64,000 bases of DNA, taken from contig OZ251531.1 of assembly GCA_965243185.1 (NCBI GenBank), positions 2,852,001 to 2,916,000 on the forward strand, read 5' to 3'. Shown piece after piece: positions 18,078 to 25,627 of the stretch. This DNA is from CBDBCU01 sp965243185. Lineage in GTDB: Bacteria; Chloroflexota; Dehalococcoidia; Lucifugimonadales; UBA3495. Made by a program: the position numbers and the translations under genes. The notes beneath the pieces were generated by a model. That model made no database searches and had not been told where the DNA came from. It was given only the letters and a program-made list of their open reading frames with translations. Position 1 is the first letter of the stretch. Every line of letters starts with the position of its first letter.

Positions 18078-18214
18078 AGCTGCGGCCTCGAGTTTGGGAT
18101 TGTTGGTTCATTTTATCATGCCCGGCCGCAAGGGAAAGTTATTGCCATTAGCGCGATTTTACGGTAATCTAGTAGCCAACTTGCTTACCGTCGGTTTTGC
18201 GGAGAGCGGCGTCA

Positions 18215-18790
18215 ATGTCAACGGCAGCGCGGGAGATACTGGAAGCCTTGGCGATGGCGGTCATCGCCTTTATTCTGATTCAGGGCAGCATCCAGAACTT
18301 TCGGGTGGAAGGCTCCAGTATGTCGCCCACTTTGGAGGGGCAGCAGTATCTGCTGGTCAACAAGCTGATTTATACCCGGGTTGACCTGGCGCGGCTGTCC
18401 CGGATCATTCCGTTCTGGAGAGTTGACCCGGAGGTGCCAGGGTATCCGCTGCGGCCGCCCCAAGCCCGGGAGATTATCGTCTTTCATTCCCCGGAAGATC
18501 CCGACCGAGACTTTGTGAAGCGGATAATCGGCACTCCAGGGGATGAAGTGGAAATTGTCGAGGGGCAGGTGCGGGTGAACGGGGCGATTTTCCCGGAGTG
18601 GTATCTGAAAAATGTTGGGGCCGACAATATCGGGCCGGTGCTGCTGGGAGAACGGGAGTATTTTGTGCTGGGGGACAATCGGCTCTACAGCAATGACTCG
18701 CGGGATTGGGGCATAGTGCCGGAGCAGAATATCGTCGGCCAAGTTTGGGTAGTTTATTGGCCTTTTGACAGTTTCGGGATACCGCAGTAG
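18215..18790 (+). CDS. lepB: Signal peptidase I
   Basis: A 191-residue type I signal peptidase. One N-terminal membrane helix (residues 8-27) is followed by the catalytic Ser35 in EGSSMSPTL, the general-base Lys in DFVKRIIGTPGDEVE, and the C-terminal GDNRLYSNDSRDWG box. It removes signal peptides from exported proteins, such as the three secreted paralogues in this window. ATG 18215 follows GGAGAG by 10 nt; an in-frame TTG at 18197 is the alternative. A strong terminator follows. Confidence 0.93.
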   Translation: MSTAAREILEALAMAVIAFILIQGSIQNFRVEGSSMSPTLEGQQYLLVNKLIYTRVDLARLSRIIPFWRVDPEVPGYPLRPPQAREIIVFHSPEDPDRDFVKRIIGTPGDEVEIVEGQVRVNGAIFPEWYLKNVGADNIGPVLLGEREYFVLGDNRLYSNDSRDWGIVPEQNIVGQVWVVYWPFDSFGIPQ

Positions 18791-18824
18791 GCGGCAGCTG
18801 CGCTCCCGATTTCCCTTTTGTCGG

Positions 18825-18859
18825 AACCGGCCCCGGAGCAATCCGGGGCCGGTTTTTTT
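18825..18859 (+). terminator. Rho-independent terminator after lepB
   Basis: AACCGGCCCCGG pairs with CCGGGGCCGGTT around a 6-nt loop, followed by a run of seven T. Confidence 0.92.
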
Positions 18860-18886
18860 GCGGCGTCGGGACGGGCGGGCTTGGGC

Positions 18887-19210
18887 TTATCCTTGGGCCG
18901 GGCCGACCAGAATGTCATCGCCATCGACCCGCACGGCGAAGGTGCGGAGGGCGTCGACGGCCGGCGGGGTCAGGGCTTTGCCGGTGGCGACATTGAAAAC
19001 GGCGCCGTGGAGGGGACATTCCACTTCCGCGCCGTCGAGGTCGCCCTCGGAGAGGGAGGCGTAGGCGTGGGAGCAGATGTCATCGCAGGCGTGGACGGCG
19101 CCGTCCACATTGACCAGGAGTATCTGTTCGTCGCCCACATCCACGACTTTCATATCGCCGGGGGGCAGTTCGCTGACGGCAGCGACTTTGACAAAATCGG
19201 TATCGGGCAT
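18887..19210 (-). CDS. Rieske-type [2Fe-2S] ferredoxin
   Basis: A 107-residue soluble Rieske ferredoxin, with cluster ligands in DDICSHAYASL (Cys-x-His) and VECPLHGAVFNV (Cys-x2-His). Small members like this feed electrons to oxygenases or act in nitrite-reductase-like small subunits. No oxygenase gene adjoins it. The ATG has a GGGAGG site 7 nt upstream. Confidence 0.9.
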   Translation of the reverse strand: MPDTDFVKVAAVSELPPGDMKVVDVGDEQILLVNVDGAVHACDDICSHAYASLSEGDLDGAEVECPLHGAVFNVATGKALTPPAVDALRTFAVRVDGDDILVGPAQG

Positions 19211-19386
19211 AAATCCTCCCTCGTTGACTTGGTTTGCTGAAAGCTGATAATTGCGCCGTTTGAGGCGGGGTTATTATAGCCGACCGGCGCCGGTGGTTAA
19301 AGGGGCGGGCTTGCCGGCAAGTATGCTTTTCCAGCCAAAGTAAATGGCGCGGTCGGATTTTGCCGCAAAACGGGTCAACATAAGCC

Positions 19387-19416
19387 TTGAATTAAAGGGC
19401 GGGGGCTTGTTATAAC
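19387..19416 (+). promoter_or_regulatory. Promoter for minCDE
   Basis: TTGAAT (19387-19392), an 18-nt spacer and TATAAC (19411-19416), about 125 nt before the minC ATG. The remaining space from 19211 to 19539 holds no gene. Confidence 0.45.
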
Positions 19417-19539
19417 CCGGGGTGAGCTGGGAGCAATAGGGGCGGCGGGGCGGTTTTTGCCTTGCCGTGCCGGGGATTCCCCGCAAAGCGGCGTTACTTT
19501 TCGATCCTTTTCAATCCTTTTCGATTTAGAGAAAGTCGG

Positions 19540-20721
19540 ATGCCGGAAACGGAAACGATTCAGGTGATGGGCCGGGGCGCCAATGTGGACTTTACCATTG
19601 ACGACACGGTGCCTTACGAGACGGCGGTGCAGGGTCTCCGCAGTTACCTAGCGGAGTGCAACGGGCTTTATTCCCGCGGCACGATTTCGGTGAATGTGGG
19701 GCGGCGGATTCTGGAGGCGGCGGAGCTTTCGGGGATTAAGCAGATTTTGGATCAGGAGTCGGGGCTGACGGTGTCCCGCTACTGGTGCGCTCCGGAAATC
19801 ATCGAGGAAGCCTTGAACAGTCCGCCCAAGGCGGCGGTCTCGGATAGGGCTGGAGATGGCGACGGGGAATTGGATGAGGCTTTGGCGCCGGAGGATGGTG
19901 CGCCGGCGGGGGAACGGCGGGGCCACGGGAGCAATGGGGTTAAGGCGGCGGAGGGTGCGGCGGTTTTGCCGGATGCGGCGGTGGCGGTAGAGGCGGGGGC
20001 GGCAAGCGGGGCGGCGGGGGAAGCGGCGGCGGTAGTGGCTGAGCCGGCGGCAAGGGAGGTAGCGGCGGGAGCGGCAACCGGGGCGGCGGCGGAAGCGGCG
20101 GCGGCGGTTGTTGAGCCGGCGGCAAGGGAGGAAGCGGCGAGAGCGGCAACCGGAGCGGCGGCGGTTGATGAACCGGCTGGGGATGATGCGGCGGGGGTGG
20201 ATGCGGCGGTTGATGAATCGGCGGCGGCCACTGACCTAGCGGCGGATGATGCGGCGGAAAGGGGGGCGGCTGTTGACCCGGCGGATGATGATGAAGGGGA
20301 TGTAGGGGCGGCCGGGGAGATGGCGGTTAGCGTGCAGCGGGGGGCGCCGGCGTTGATTATCAAGACGACCTGCCGTTCCGGGGAGGTGATTCGGTATCCG
20401 GGGGATGTGGTGGCGATGGCGGATGTGAACCCGGGGGCGGAAATCATCGCTGATGGGGATATTGTGGTTTTTGGGGCGTTGCGGGGACTGGCGCACGCCG
20501 GGGCGGCCGGGGACTTGAAAGCCACGATTATTGCCTTGAATTTGGAGTCCCATCGGGTTCAGATTGGGCCGCATATCGGGGAAGCCCCGGCCCGGGTGCG
20601 GCGGAGCAAGAGTCAACGGGGGACGCCGCAGGTGGCGTATGTGCGGCGGCGTTCCATATTTGTCGCGCCGTTCACCCGGCGGCAAGAGGATTACCAGGGA
20701 GGGATACTGTATGAAGGGTAA
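19540..20721 (+). CDS. minC: Septum-site determining protein MinC with long Ala/Glu-rich linker
   Basis: A 393-residue MinC. Residues 1-95 match the N-terminal FtsZ-inhibiting domain and residues 270-365 the C-terminal MinD-binding beta-helix (SGEVIRYPGDVVAMADVNPG, then GDIVVFGALRGLAHAGAAGD). Between them lie about 165 residues of Ala/Glu/Val low-complexity sequence, containing two near-identical tandem blocks around 20035-20150 (EPAARE...ATGAA). Usual MinC proteins are about 230 residues. It overlaps minD by 11 nt. ATG 19540 is chosen at the start of homology; the ribosome site is weak. Confidence 0.85.
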   Translation: MPETETIQVMGRGANVDFTIDDTVPYETAVQGLRSYLAECNGLYSRGTISVNVGRRILEAAELSGIKQILDQESGLTVSRYWCAPEIIEEALNSPPKAAVSDRAGDGDGELDEALAPEDGAPAGERRGHGSNGVKAAEGAAVLPDAAVAVEAGAASGAAGEAAAVVAEPAAREVAAGAATGAAAEAAAAVVEPAAREEAARAATGAAAVDEPAGDDAAGVDAAVDESAAATDLAADDAAERGAAVDPADDDEGDVGAAGEMAVSVQRGAPALIIKTTCRSGEVIRYPGDVVAMADVNPGAEIIADGDIVVFGALRGLAHAGAAGDLKATIIALNLESHRVQIGPHIGEAPARVRRSKSQRGTPQVAYVRRRSIFVAPFTRRQEDYQGGILYEG

Positions 20722-21529
20722 GACCATAGTCATCACTTCGGGCAAGGGGGGCGTGGGCAAGACGACGACCACGGCCAATATCGGCACGGGGCTGGCGCTG
20801 CGGGGGCAGCGGGTGGTGGTCATCGACACCGACATTGGCCTGCGAAACCTGGATGTGGTGATGGGACTGGAGAACCGCATCGTGTACGACCTGGTGGATG
20901 CCATTGAGGGGCGGTGCAAGCTGCATCAGGCGTTGATTCGGGACAAGCACAACCATGAGTTGTACCTGATACCGGCGCCGCAGACGCGGGATAAGAACTG
21001 CATCAACCCGGAGCAGCTGCAGGGGCTGTGCCGGCAGTTGGCGGAGGAGTTTGACTATGTGCTGATTGACTGCCCGGCGGGGATTGAGCAGGGGTTCAAG
21101 AATGCCATCGGGCCGGCGCAGGAGGCGATAGTGGTAACGACGCCGGAGGTGTCAGCCATTCGGGACGCCGACCGGGTGATTGGGCTGCTGGAGGCGGCGG
21201 AACTGCATAACCCCCGGCTGATTATCAACCGGATCCGGCCGGGGATGGTGAAGCGCGGGGATATGCTGGATAAGGATGACATCGTAGAGCTGCTGGCGGT
21301 GGAGATTCTGGGGATGGTGCCGGCGGATGATCGGCTGATTACGGCGACGAACCAGGGGGTGCCGGTGATTCACGACAAGCGGGCGCCGTCGGGGATGGCG
21401 TTTTCCCGGATTGCGGCGCGGATTGACGGGGATGAGGTGCCGCTGTTGGAGCCGGAGGACAAGAATGGGCTGATGGATAAGGTGCGGAGCATTATGGGCA
21501 TCAGCCGAAGCGAGTATTCCCATGCTTAA
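20711..21529 (+). CDS. minD: Septum-site determining ATPase MinD
   Basis: A 272-residue MinD ATPase: deviant Walker A GKGGVGKTTTTANIG at residues 11-25, switch I area DTDIGLRNLDVVMGLENR, and switch II DYVLIDCPAGIEQGF. It forms membrane-bound dimers that recruit MinC and is displaced by MinE. The C-terminal amphipathic segment is LMDKVRSIMGIS. It overlaps minC by 11 nt and minE by 8 nt, so the three are translationally coupled. Confidence 0.95.
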   Translation: MKGKTIVITSGKGGVGKTTTTANIGTGLALRGQRVVVIDTDIGLRNLDVVMGLENRIVYDLVDAIEGRCKLHQALIRDKHNHELYLIPAPQTRDKNCINPEQLQGLCRQLAEEFDYVLIDCPAGIEQGFKNAIGPAQEAIVVTTPEVSAIRDADRVIGLLEAAELHNPRLIINRIRPGMVKRGDMLDKDDIVELLAVEILGMVPADDRLITATNQGVPVIHDKRAPSGMAFSRIAARIDGDEVPLLEPEDKNGLMDKVRSIMGISRSEYSHA

Positions 21530-21815
21530 AGCGCTGCGCCGGCCGCGGAGCCGCAAGGAAGGCCGGGAGAACCCGGATTATACGAAAAACATTGCCCGGG
21601 AACGGCTGCAAACGGCGATTACCCGGGATCGGTTTGACTTGGTGGCCCCGGAGGCGCTGGAGGCGCTGCGGCGGGATATGCTGCTGACCATTTCCCGGCA
21701 TTTGGAGGTGGGGGAGGGGTTTCAGGAGTTTGAGGTGCGGCGGTCGAATCAGTCGCTGTTTCTGGTGTCGCACATCCGGATTACAAAGGTGCCGCGGTGG
21801 GCGTTGGCGCAGTAG
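21522..21815 (+). CDS. minE: Cell division topological specificity factor MinE
   Basis: A 97-residue MinE: basic N-terminal region, then ARERLQTAITRDR (the anti-MinCD helix/strand) and a C-terminal topological-specificity domain with LRRDMLLTISRHLEV. It stimulates MinD ATP hydrolysis to produce pole-to-pole oscillation. Confidence 0.88.
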   Translation: MLKALRRPRSRKEGRENPDYTKNIARERLQTAITRDRFDLVAPEALEALRRDMLLTISRHLEVGEGFQEFEVRRSNQSLFLVSHIRITKVPRWALAQ

Positions 21816-21868
21816 GGCGGGACGGTTGCGGTTAGGCGGGGCGTTAATAGTCAGGGTGGACGCGCCCT

Positions 21869-21898
21869 AGATTCCTCGGCTGCGCCGCGGAATGACAT
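21869..21898. repeat. REP-like palindrome (AGATTCCTCG/CGGAATGACAT type)
   Basis: AGATTCCTCGGC and GCGGAATGACAT flank a short loop. Related copies lie near 22693, 23621, 25317, 51066, 57404 and 63801. Confidence 0.65.
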
Positions 21899-21995
21899 AG
21901 CGCGGGGCAAGTACGGGGTATTGCCGGGGCGGCGGCTTGGGGCCGCCCCGGCGGTTTTGGGTTTGCCGATTGCTAGGGGTTGGGTAGTTCGCGGG

Positions 21996-22466
21996 GGGCG
22001 GAACCCCTGGCCGGGAGTTCCGCCCGTGCGGGAGGCGGTTGGCAAATCTGGCCATGCGGGTTGCGAAACACCGATTGCTCTCCTCGCTGGTCATGTCGGC
22101 TTTGCCCGACCAGATTCGCCGTCCGGTAACGGACCTTGAATTGGTTACTGGCGCCGGTTGGTATGGTTGCCATGCCGGCGTTTTGGCCCAGTCCAGCTAC
22201 CGTTGGTTGACCGACCTCCAGTCAACCTGTTTAACTCCAGCTCCTGGTAGGAAGGGGCGGCGGTTTGGCGGCGGATGGGATTTGCCGTTTTCCGCGGCTC
22301 CGGTTGGGGATACGGGGTTCCTTAGTCCCGTTCTCCGGGGTCAGGAGCGGGGCCCCTAAAGCCGCGTTGCGACGATGGGACCCACAGCGCGCTGTGAGCT
22401 ATAGTTTCACGGTAAGCTAGCGTATCGTTTTACACCCGGCGTCCCGGGGCCAAGTCTGACTTTGCG
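21996..22466 (-). ncRNA. Unrecognised structured RNA, copy A (about 470 nt)
   Basis: This gene-free segment is homologous along its whole length to 46692-47165, with short blocks of identity (for example GATACGCTAGCTTACCGTGA, CACAGCGCGCTGTG, AACGCCGGC) separated by diverged spacers of similar length. It has a sigma70-type promoter on the minus strand and ends in a stem with the arms GGGCGGAAC and GTTCCGCCC. The terminal stem pairs in both copies although its sequence differs, as expected of a selected RNA structure. It is not tmRNA, RNase P, 6S or a group I/II intron by visible hallmarks. Frames in it are not conserved between copies. The 5' end is inferred from the promoter. Confidence 0.65.
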
Positions 22467-22472
22467 CTTCTT

Positions 22473-22501
22473 ATTATGGGGGCGGGAATTGTAGTTGTCA
22501 A
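22473..22501 (-). promoter_or_regulatory. Promoter of structured RNA copy A
   Basis: Read on the minus strand: TTGACA (22496-22501), exactly 17 nt, CATAAT (22473-22478). The same arrangement occurs in copy B. Confidence 0.75.
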
Positions 22502-22597
22502 GCAGTTTTGATACGGATTTTCGTATTAGTTTTGGGAATTTAGGATTCTGGATTCCCGCTGGCGCGGGAATGACGGTTTGCCGGATGGGGAGACGGC

Positions 22598-22645
22598 GGG
22601 GGAACTTTTGTAAAAGTTCCCCCGCACCCCCTCAAAAGTTTTGAG
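22598..22645 (+). repeat. Double-palindrome repeat, copy a
   Basis: GGGGGAACTTTT-GT-AAAAGTTCCCCC (12-bp arms) followed by GCACCCC and a second small palindrome CTCAAAAGTTTTGAG. Eight copies, all in this orientation, occur only in the three islands of the window. Confidence 0.9.
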
Positions 22646-22822
22646 TTGGGGGAGGCTGGTTGTGTTGAGGGTGGTTGTGGGGGCGGTGTTTTAGATTCCT
22701 CCCTTTGGTCGGAATGACATGGGTGTGGGGGGAATGACGGTGGGTAGAGGTGGTGGTTCTGGATTCCCGCTTGCCGGGGAAGGACGGTAGGTGGGGATGG
22801 AATGATGGTAGGGGAAGGGGGG

Positions 22823-23401
22823 CTATTGGGGGGCGGCGCCGTTTTCGGGCGGGGTGTCCGGGGAGGGTGGGGAAATCGGCGGCCGCTCCTCGATTGGGGG
22901 ACGGCCGTTGGCCAGGCGATCGTGGTCGCGTTGGCTGGTGGGCTGTTCCAGTCGCCGCTTTTCGGTTTCTACTTCCGCGCTGATGTAGGGCGGCGGGGTG
23001 TAGTCGGGGGACAGGAGCGGGTTCAGCAGTTCAACCAGCTGGGCGGCGAGGTCAATGGTGCGGCGGACGGCCAGGGCGTTGTATTCGTGGTGGTAATAGT
23101 TGTAGTGGGCATCCCGGGCCGCCAAGTAGCAGGCCACGATGGCGTTGTTGGCTTGCTCGGAAGCGATAATCTGGACGGCGTTACCGAGTTTCCAGTCGGC
23201 GTCGTTGAACCAGCGGCGTTTTTCGGCGACGGCTTTGACGGCGAAGGCGGCGGCGCCCCAGGCTTTATCGGAGGCTTGGAGGAGGTCGCCGGCGTCGAGT
23301 TCCAAGCGGGCGTTGGTCAGCAGTTCCTGGCTGATGCCGGCGTTGCGGATGGCTTCGGCGTCGGGTGAGGGGCCGGGGGCGGTGTCTAAAGGCAGGGTCA
23401 T
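22823..23401 (-). CDS. PaREP1/HEPN-like protein
   Basis: A 192-residue protein with an all-helical N-terminal part (ARLELDAGDLLQASDKAWGA then AVAEKRRWFND, later EQANNAIVACYLAARDAH) resembling PaREP1/HEPN-type helical bundles, and a Pro-rich disordered tail from about residue 140. HEPN proteins are often RNases or accessory partners; the typical RX4-6H catalytic motif is not clearly visible. It lies between palindromic repeats a and b. ATG 23401 is used rather than the longer frame from 23488. Confidence 0.6.
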   Translation of the reverse strand: MTLPLDTAPGPSPDAEAIRNAGISQELLTNARLELDAGDLLQASDKAWGAAAFAVKAVAEKRRWFNDADWKLGNAVQIIASEQANNAIVACYLAARDAHYNYYHHEYNALAVRRTIDLAAQLVELLNPLLSPDYTPPPYISAEVETEKRRLEQPTSQRDHDRLANGRPPIEERPPISPPSPDTPPENGAAPQ

Positions 23402-23526
23402 AAGGGGAGAACCTCGGTTGGAGAGTAAGGGGATTATAGCGGATGAGGAGGGGTTTTGACAACTGCCGGGGTGTTGGCGGATTGCCATTGGTGGGGGAGG
23501 GACGGTTTGACGGTGGGAGAGACGGC

Positions 23527-23670
23527 GGGGGAACTTTTGTAAAAGTTCCCCCGCACCCCCTCAAAACTTTTGAGTTTGGGGAGTCTGCAGGTTTTGAGAG
23601 GGGTTTAAGGCGGGCATTTGAGATTCCTCGGCTGTCGCCTCGGAATGACATGAGTATATAGGGGGAATGA
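23527..23670 (+). repeat. Long direct repeat with double palindrome b and a REP palindrome
   Basis: Palindrome b (23527-23574) is followed by about 95 bp that are nearly identical to 25271-25366, including an AGATTCCTCG/CGGAATGACAT palindrome and TATATAGGGGG. The two copies directly flank the secreted-protein and small coiled-coil genes. Confidence 0.8.
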
Positions 23671-23688
23671 CGGTGGGGACGGTTTGGC

Positions 23689-23736
23689 GGGGGAACTTTT
23701 GTAAAAGTTCCCCCGCACCCCCTCAAAACTTTTGAG
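23689..23736 (+). repeat. Double-palindrome repeat, copy c
   Basis: Same 12-bp-arm palindrome and CTCAAAACTTTTGAG, ending 12 nt past the stop of the secreted paralogue 1 gene. It may act as its terminator. Confidence 0.9.
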
Positions 23737-23748
23737 ATTCGGGAACGG

Positions 23749-24667
23749 TTAGGGGTCGTCGGCGGTGGCGCGGCGGCGGACGGTCCGCTCGCAGGTGGCG
23801 GTGTATTGGCGGACTTGACGGGCCCGGAGTTTAATTCCGGCACCGCCAAGGCCGGTCTGTTGCTCGTAACGCCAATCCGGGGTGCCGGGGGCGACGGTGG
23901 CGGCGCCGGACTGGGCGCGTTGGTAACCTTGGGCAATGCACTCCGCTTGGGCTACGGGTCGGGCCCAGGTCAACCATTGGGAGTTATCGGGATGAGCTCC
24001 ATAGCAGAGAATGTGCCGGGCAGCCGCTTCAGCCGACGCCCTTGCGCTGGGACTGAACCAGTTGCTAGGCCAGCAGCCGCGATGGGATTCGACCAAGCGG
24101 CCGGGGTCGGCGGCGAGTTCCAGGGTCTCAATTACATTGACATAGCGTACTCGTTTCCGCTTTTTGCGTTTCCGCCGCGGCTCCTCGGGGAATTCGAAGA
24201 TGCGGTCGATGGATTGGCCGCTTACGCCGGATTCGCCGTCGGTGAGGTAGTTTTCCTGGGCGGAGAGGAAGCCGCGGAAGTTGCCGCTTTGGCCGAAGTA
24301 GACGGTGTCGTCGCGTTCGTTGCGGTGGCGGCCGGCAGCCCAGGTTTCGGCTTTGGTGAAGGTGTCGGATTGGTCGATGGCGCAGTAGATGGTTTTGCCG
24401 CGGTTGACGCCGAGGGATTCGAGAATGGAGGAGACGCGGGCGTCGTCAGCGTCGGCAACGGCGGGGGAGGCTTGCCAGTCGGAGCAATCCCAAGGGATGG
24501 GGCGGCGGGCGGCTTGGGCGATGTCTATATAGAACAAGAGTTCTGGGGGGGGGTAGTACGGAATTGGAGGAGGTGCGGGTGGGCGCGGTGGGGGCGTCCC
24601 GGGTCAATCCGTCCCCGAGCAGGAACAGGGTGGCTAGGGCGATGCCGGCGGCTAGAAGTCGAATCAT
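23749..24667 (-). CDS. Secreted constant/variable protein, paralogue 1; body in +1 frame after C9 tract
   Basis: The ATG at 24667 (GAGGAA ribosome site) begins a signal peptide (MIRLLAAGIALATLFLLGDG) that reads to SNSVLPPP at a run of nine C. The body continues in the +1 frame: one skipped nucleotide gives 305 residues. The body opens with FYIDIAQAARRPIPWDCSDW and a roughly 120-residue domain nearly identical in all three paralogues (Cys in WDC and IYC, then DQSDTFTKAETWAAGRHRN). An Arg/Lys hinge leads into a C-terminal region unlike the others, rich in Trp and Cys, ending in RQYTATCERTVRRR. Without a shift only a signal peptide plus an Arg-rich tail is made. Function unknown. Confidence 0.7.
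24545..24553 (-). other. C9 homopolymer at the frame junction, paralogue 1
   Basis: Nine C on the coding strand (nine G as printed). Signal frame: CTA CCC CCC CCC AGA; body frame needs CCC CCC CCA GAA. Eight C would join the frames. Confidence 0.85.
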
Positions 24668-24782
24668 AAGGATTCCTCTTTGCGGTAAGGTTGTAGGATA
24701 AGGGTAATGGACGGGGCGGGGGTTGTCAATTGGGGATTTGGGGGTTAAGGGTTGGGGGACGGGGTTAAGCCAAGCGGCGAAA

Positions 24783-25004
24783 CTAAGCGGCGGGCGGGGG
24801 CGCGGGATGCTGCAAGCCGGCCAAGTAGCCCTCGAGCCGGGCTTGGCCTTTTTCCACTTCGACCATCCGATTGTTCAGGGCGTCGATGCGCTGGTTAGTA
24901 GCGTCGATGCGCTGATTAGTGTTTTGCTGGCCGCGGAGGATCAGGGCGGCCAGAGCGATGCCGACGCCCAGGATGGTACCGATTACGCCGAGGAACTCGA
25001 ACAT
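24783..25004 (-). CDS. Small membrane-anchored coiled-coil protein
   Basis: A 73-residue protein: membrane helix FEFLGVIGTILGVGIALAAL, then a heptad-like coiled coil with two repeats of NQRIDA and a Pro/Ala tail. GGAG precedes the ATG. It lies upstream of secreted paralogue 1 on the same strand within the direct-repeat bracket. It resembles small phage-type or XhlA-like membrane/coiled-coil proteins; function unknown. Confidence 0.7.
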   Translation of the reverse strand: MFEFLGVIGTILGVGIALAALILRGQQNTNQRIDATNQRIDALNNRMVEVEKGQARLEGYLAGLQHPAPPPAA

Positions 25005-25627
25005 TGGGCGGTCTCCTTGCTTTGAGAATCGGATTTTCCTGATATGCCATTTACTATACCGGGTTTCGTTGGGGCTGACAAGGGTTAAGAGTTGAGAATC
25101 GGGGGTTTCGTGGGGGTGAGAATGGTGGTTGCAGGCGTGGGGTTCTGGATTCCCACTTTCGTGGGAATGACGGTAGGAGGGTGGGAATGACGGTAGGGAC
25201 GGTTTGCCGATGGGGGTACGGCGGGGGAACTTTTGTAAAAGTTCCCCCGCACCCCCTCAAAACTTTTGAGTTTGGGGAGTCTGCGGGTTTTGAGAGGGGT
25301 TTAAGGCGGGCATTTTAGATTCCTCGGCTGTCGCCTCGGAATGACATGGGTATATAGGGGGAATGGCATGGGTAATAGGGAGAATGATATGGGTATATAA
25401 GGGGGAATGGCGGTTGCGGGCGTGGGGTTCTGGATTCCCACTTTCGTGGGAATGACGGTGGAGAGGGGTGAGGAGAATGGTTGCGGGCGTGGGGTTCTGG
25501 ATTCCCACTTTCGTGGGAATGACGATAGGTAAGTCGCTGGGTATAGGCAATTGCCCGGCGCCGGGCTATAATTCCCCACGATTGAGCAGGGGGCGGCGGA
25601 GCAGCTGGTTTAGATGGAGGGGGCGGT
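25005..25627. other. Gene-free, repeat-filled stretch
   Basis: No gene seen. Contents: GGATTCCCAC/GTGGGAATGACGG palindromes near 25143, 25431 and 25496; the double palindrome d at 25223-25270; the second copy of the long direct repeat to about 25366, with an AGATTCCTCG/CGGAATGACAT palindrome at 25317-25347. The last 60 nt are the 5' region of the MFS gene. Confidence 0.8.
25223..25366 (+). repeat. Long direct repeat, second copy, with double palindrome d
   Basis: Nearly identical to 23527-23670 over about 140 bp and in the same orientation. The pair brackets secreted paralogue 1 and the small coiled-coil gene. Confidence 0.8.

Noticed and set aside
19779..20525. 248-codon Ala/Ser-rich frame opposite minC
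   Set aside because: Mirror of the Ala-rich MinC linker; no start signals.
22039..22359. 106-codon frame on the plus strand
   Set aside because: Lies inside structured RNA copy A; the frame is not kept in copy B and the protein resembles nothing.
21996..22466. tmRNA, RNase P RNA, 6S RNA or group II intron
   Set aside because: No tRNA-like ends, no conserved RNase P core sequences, no domain V hairpin and no reverse transcriptase nearby.
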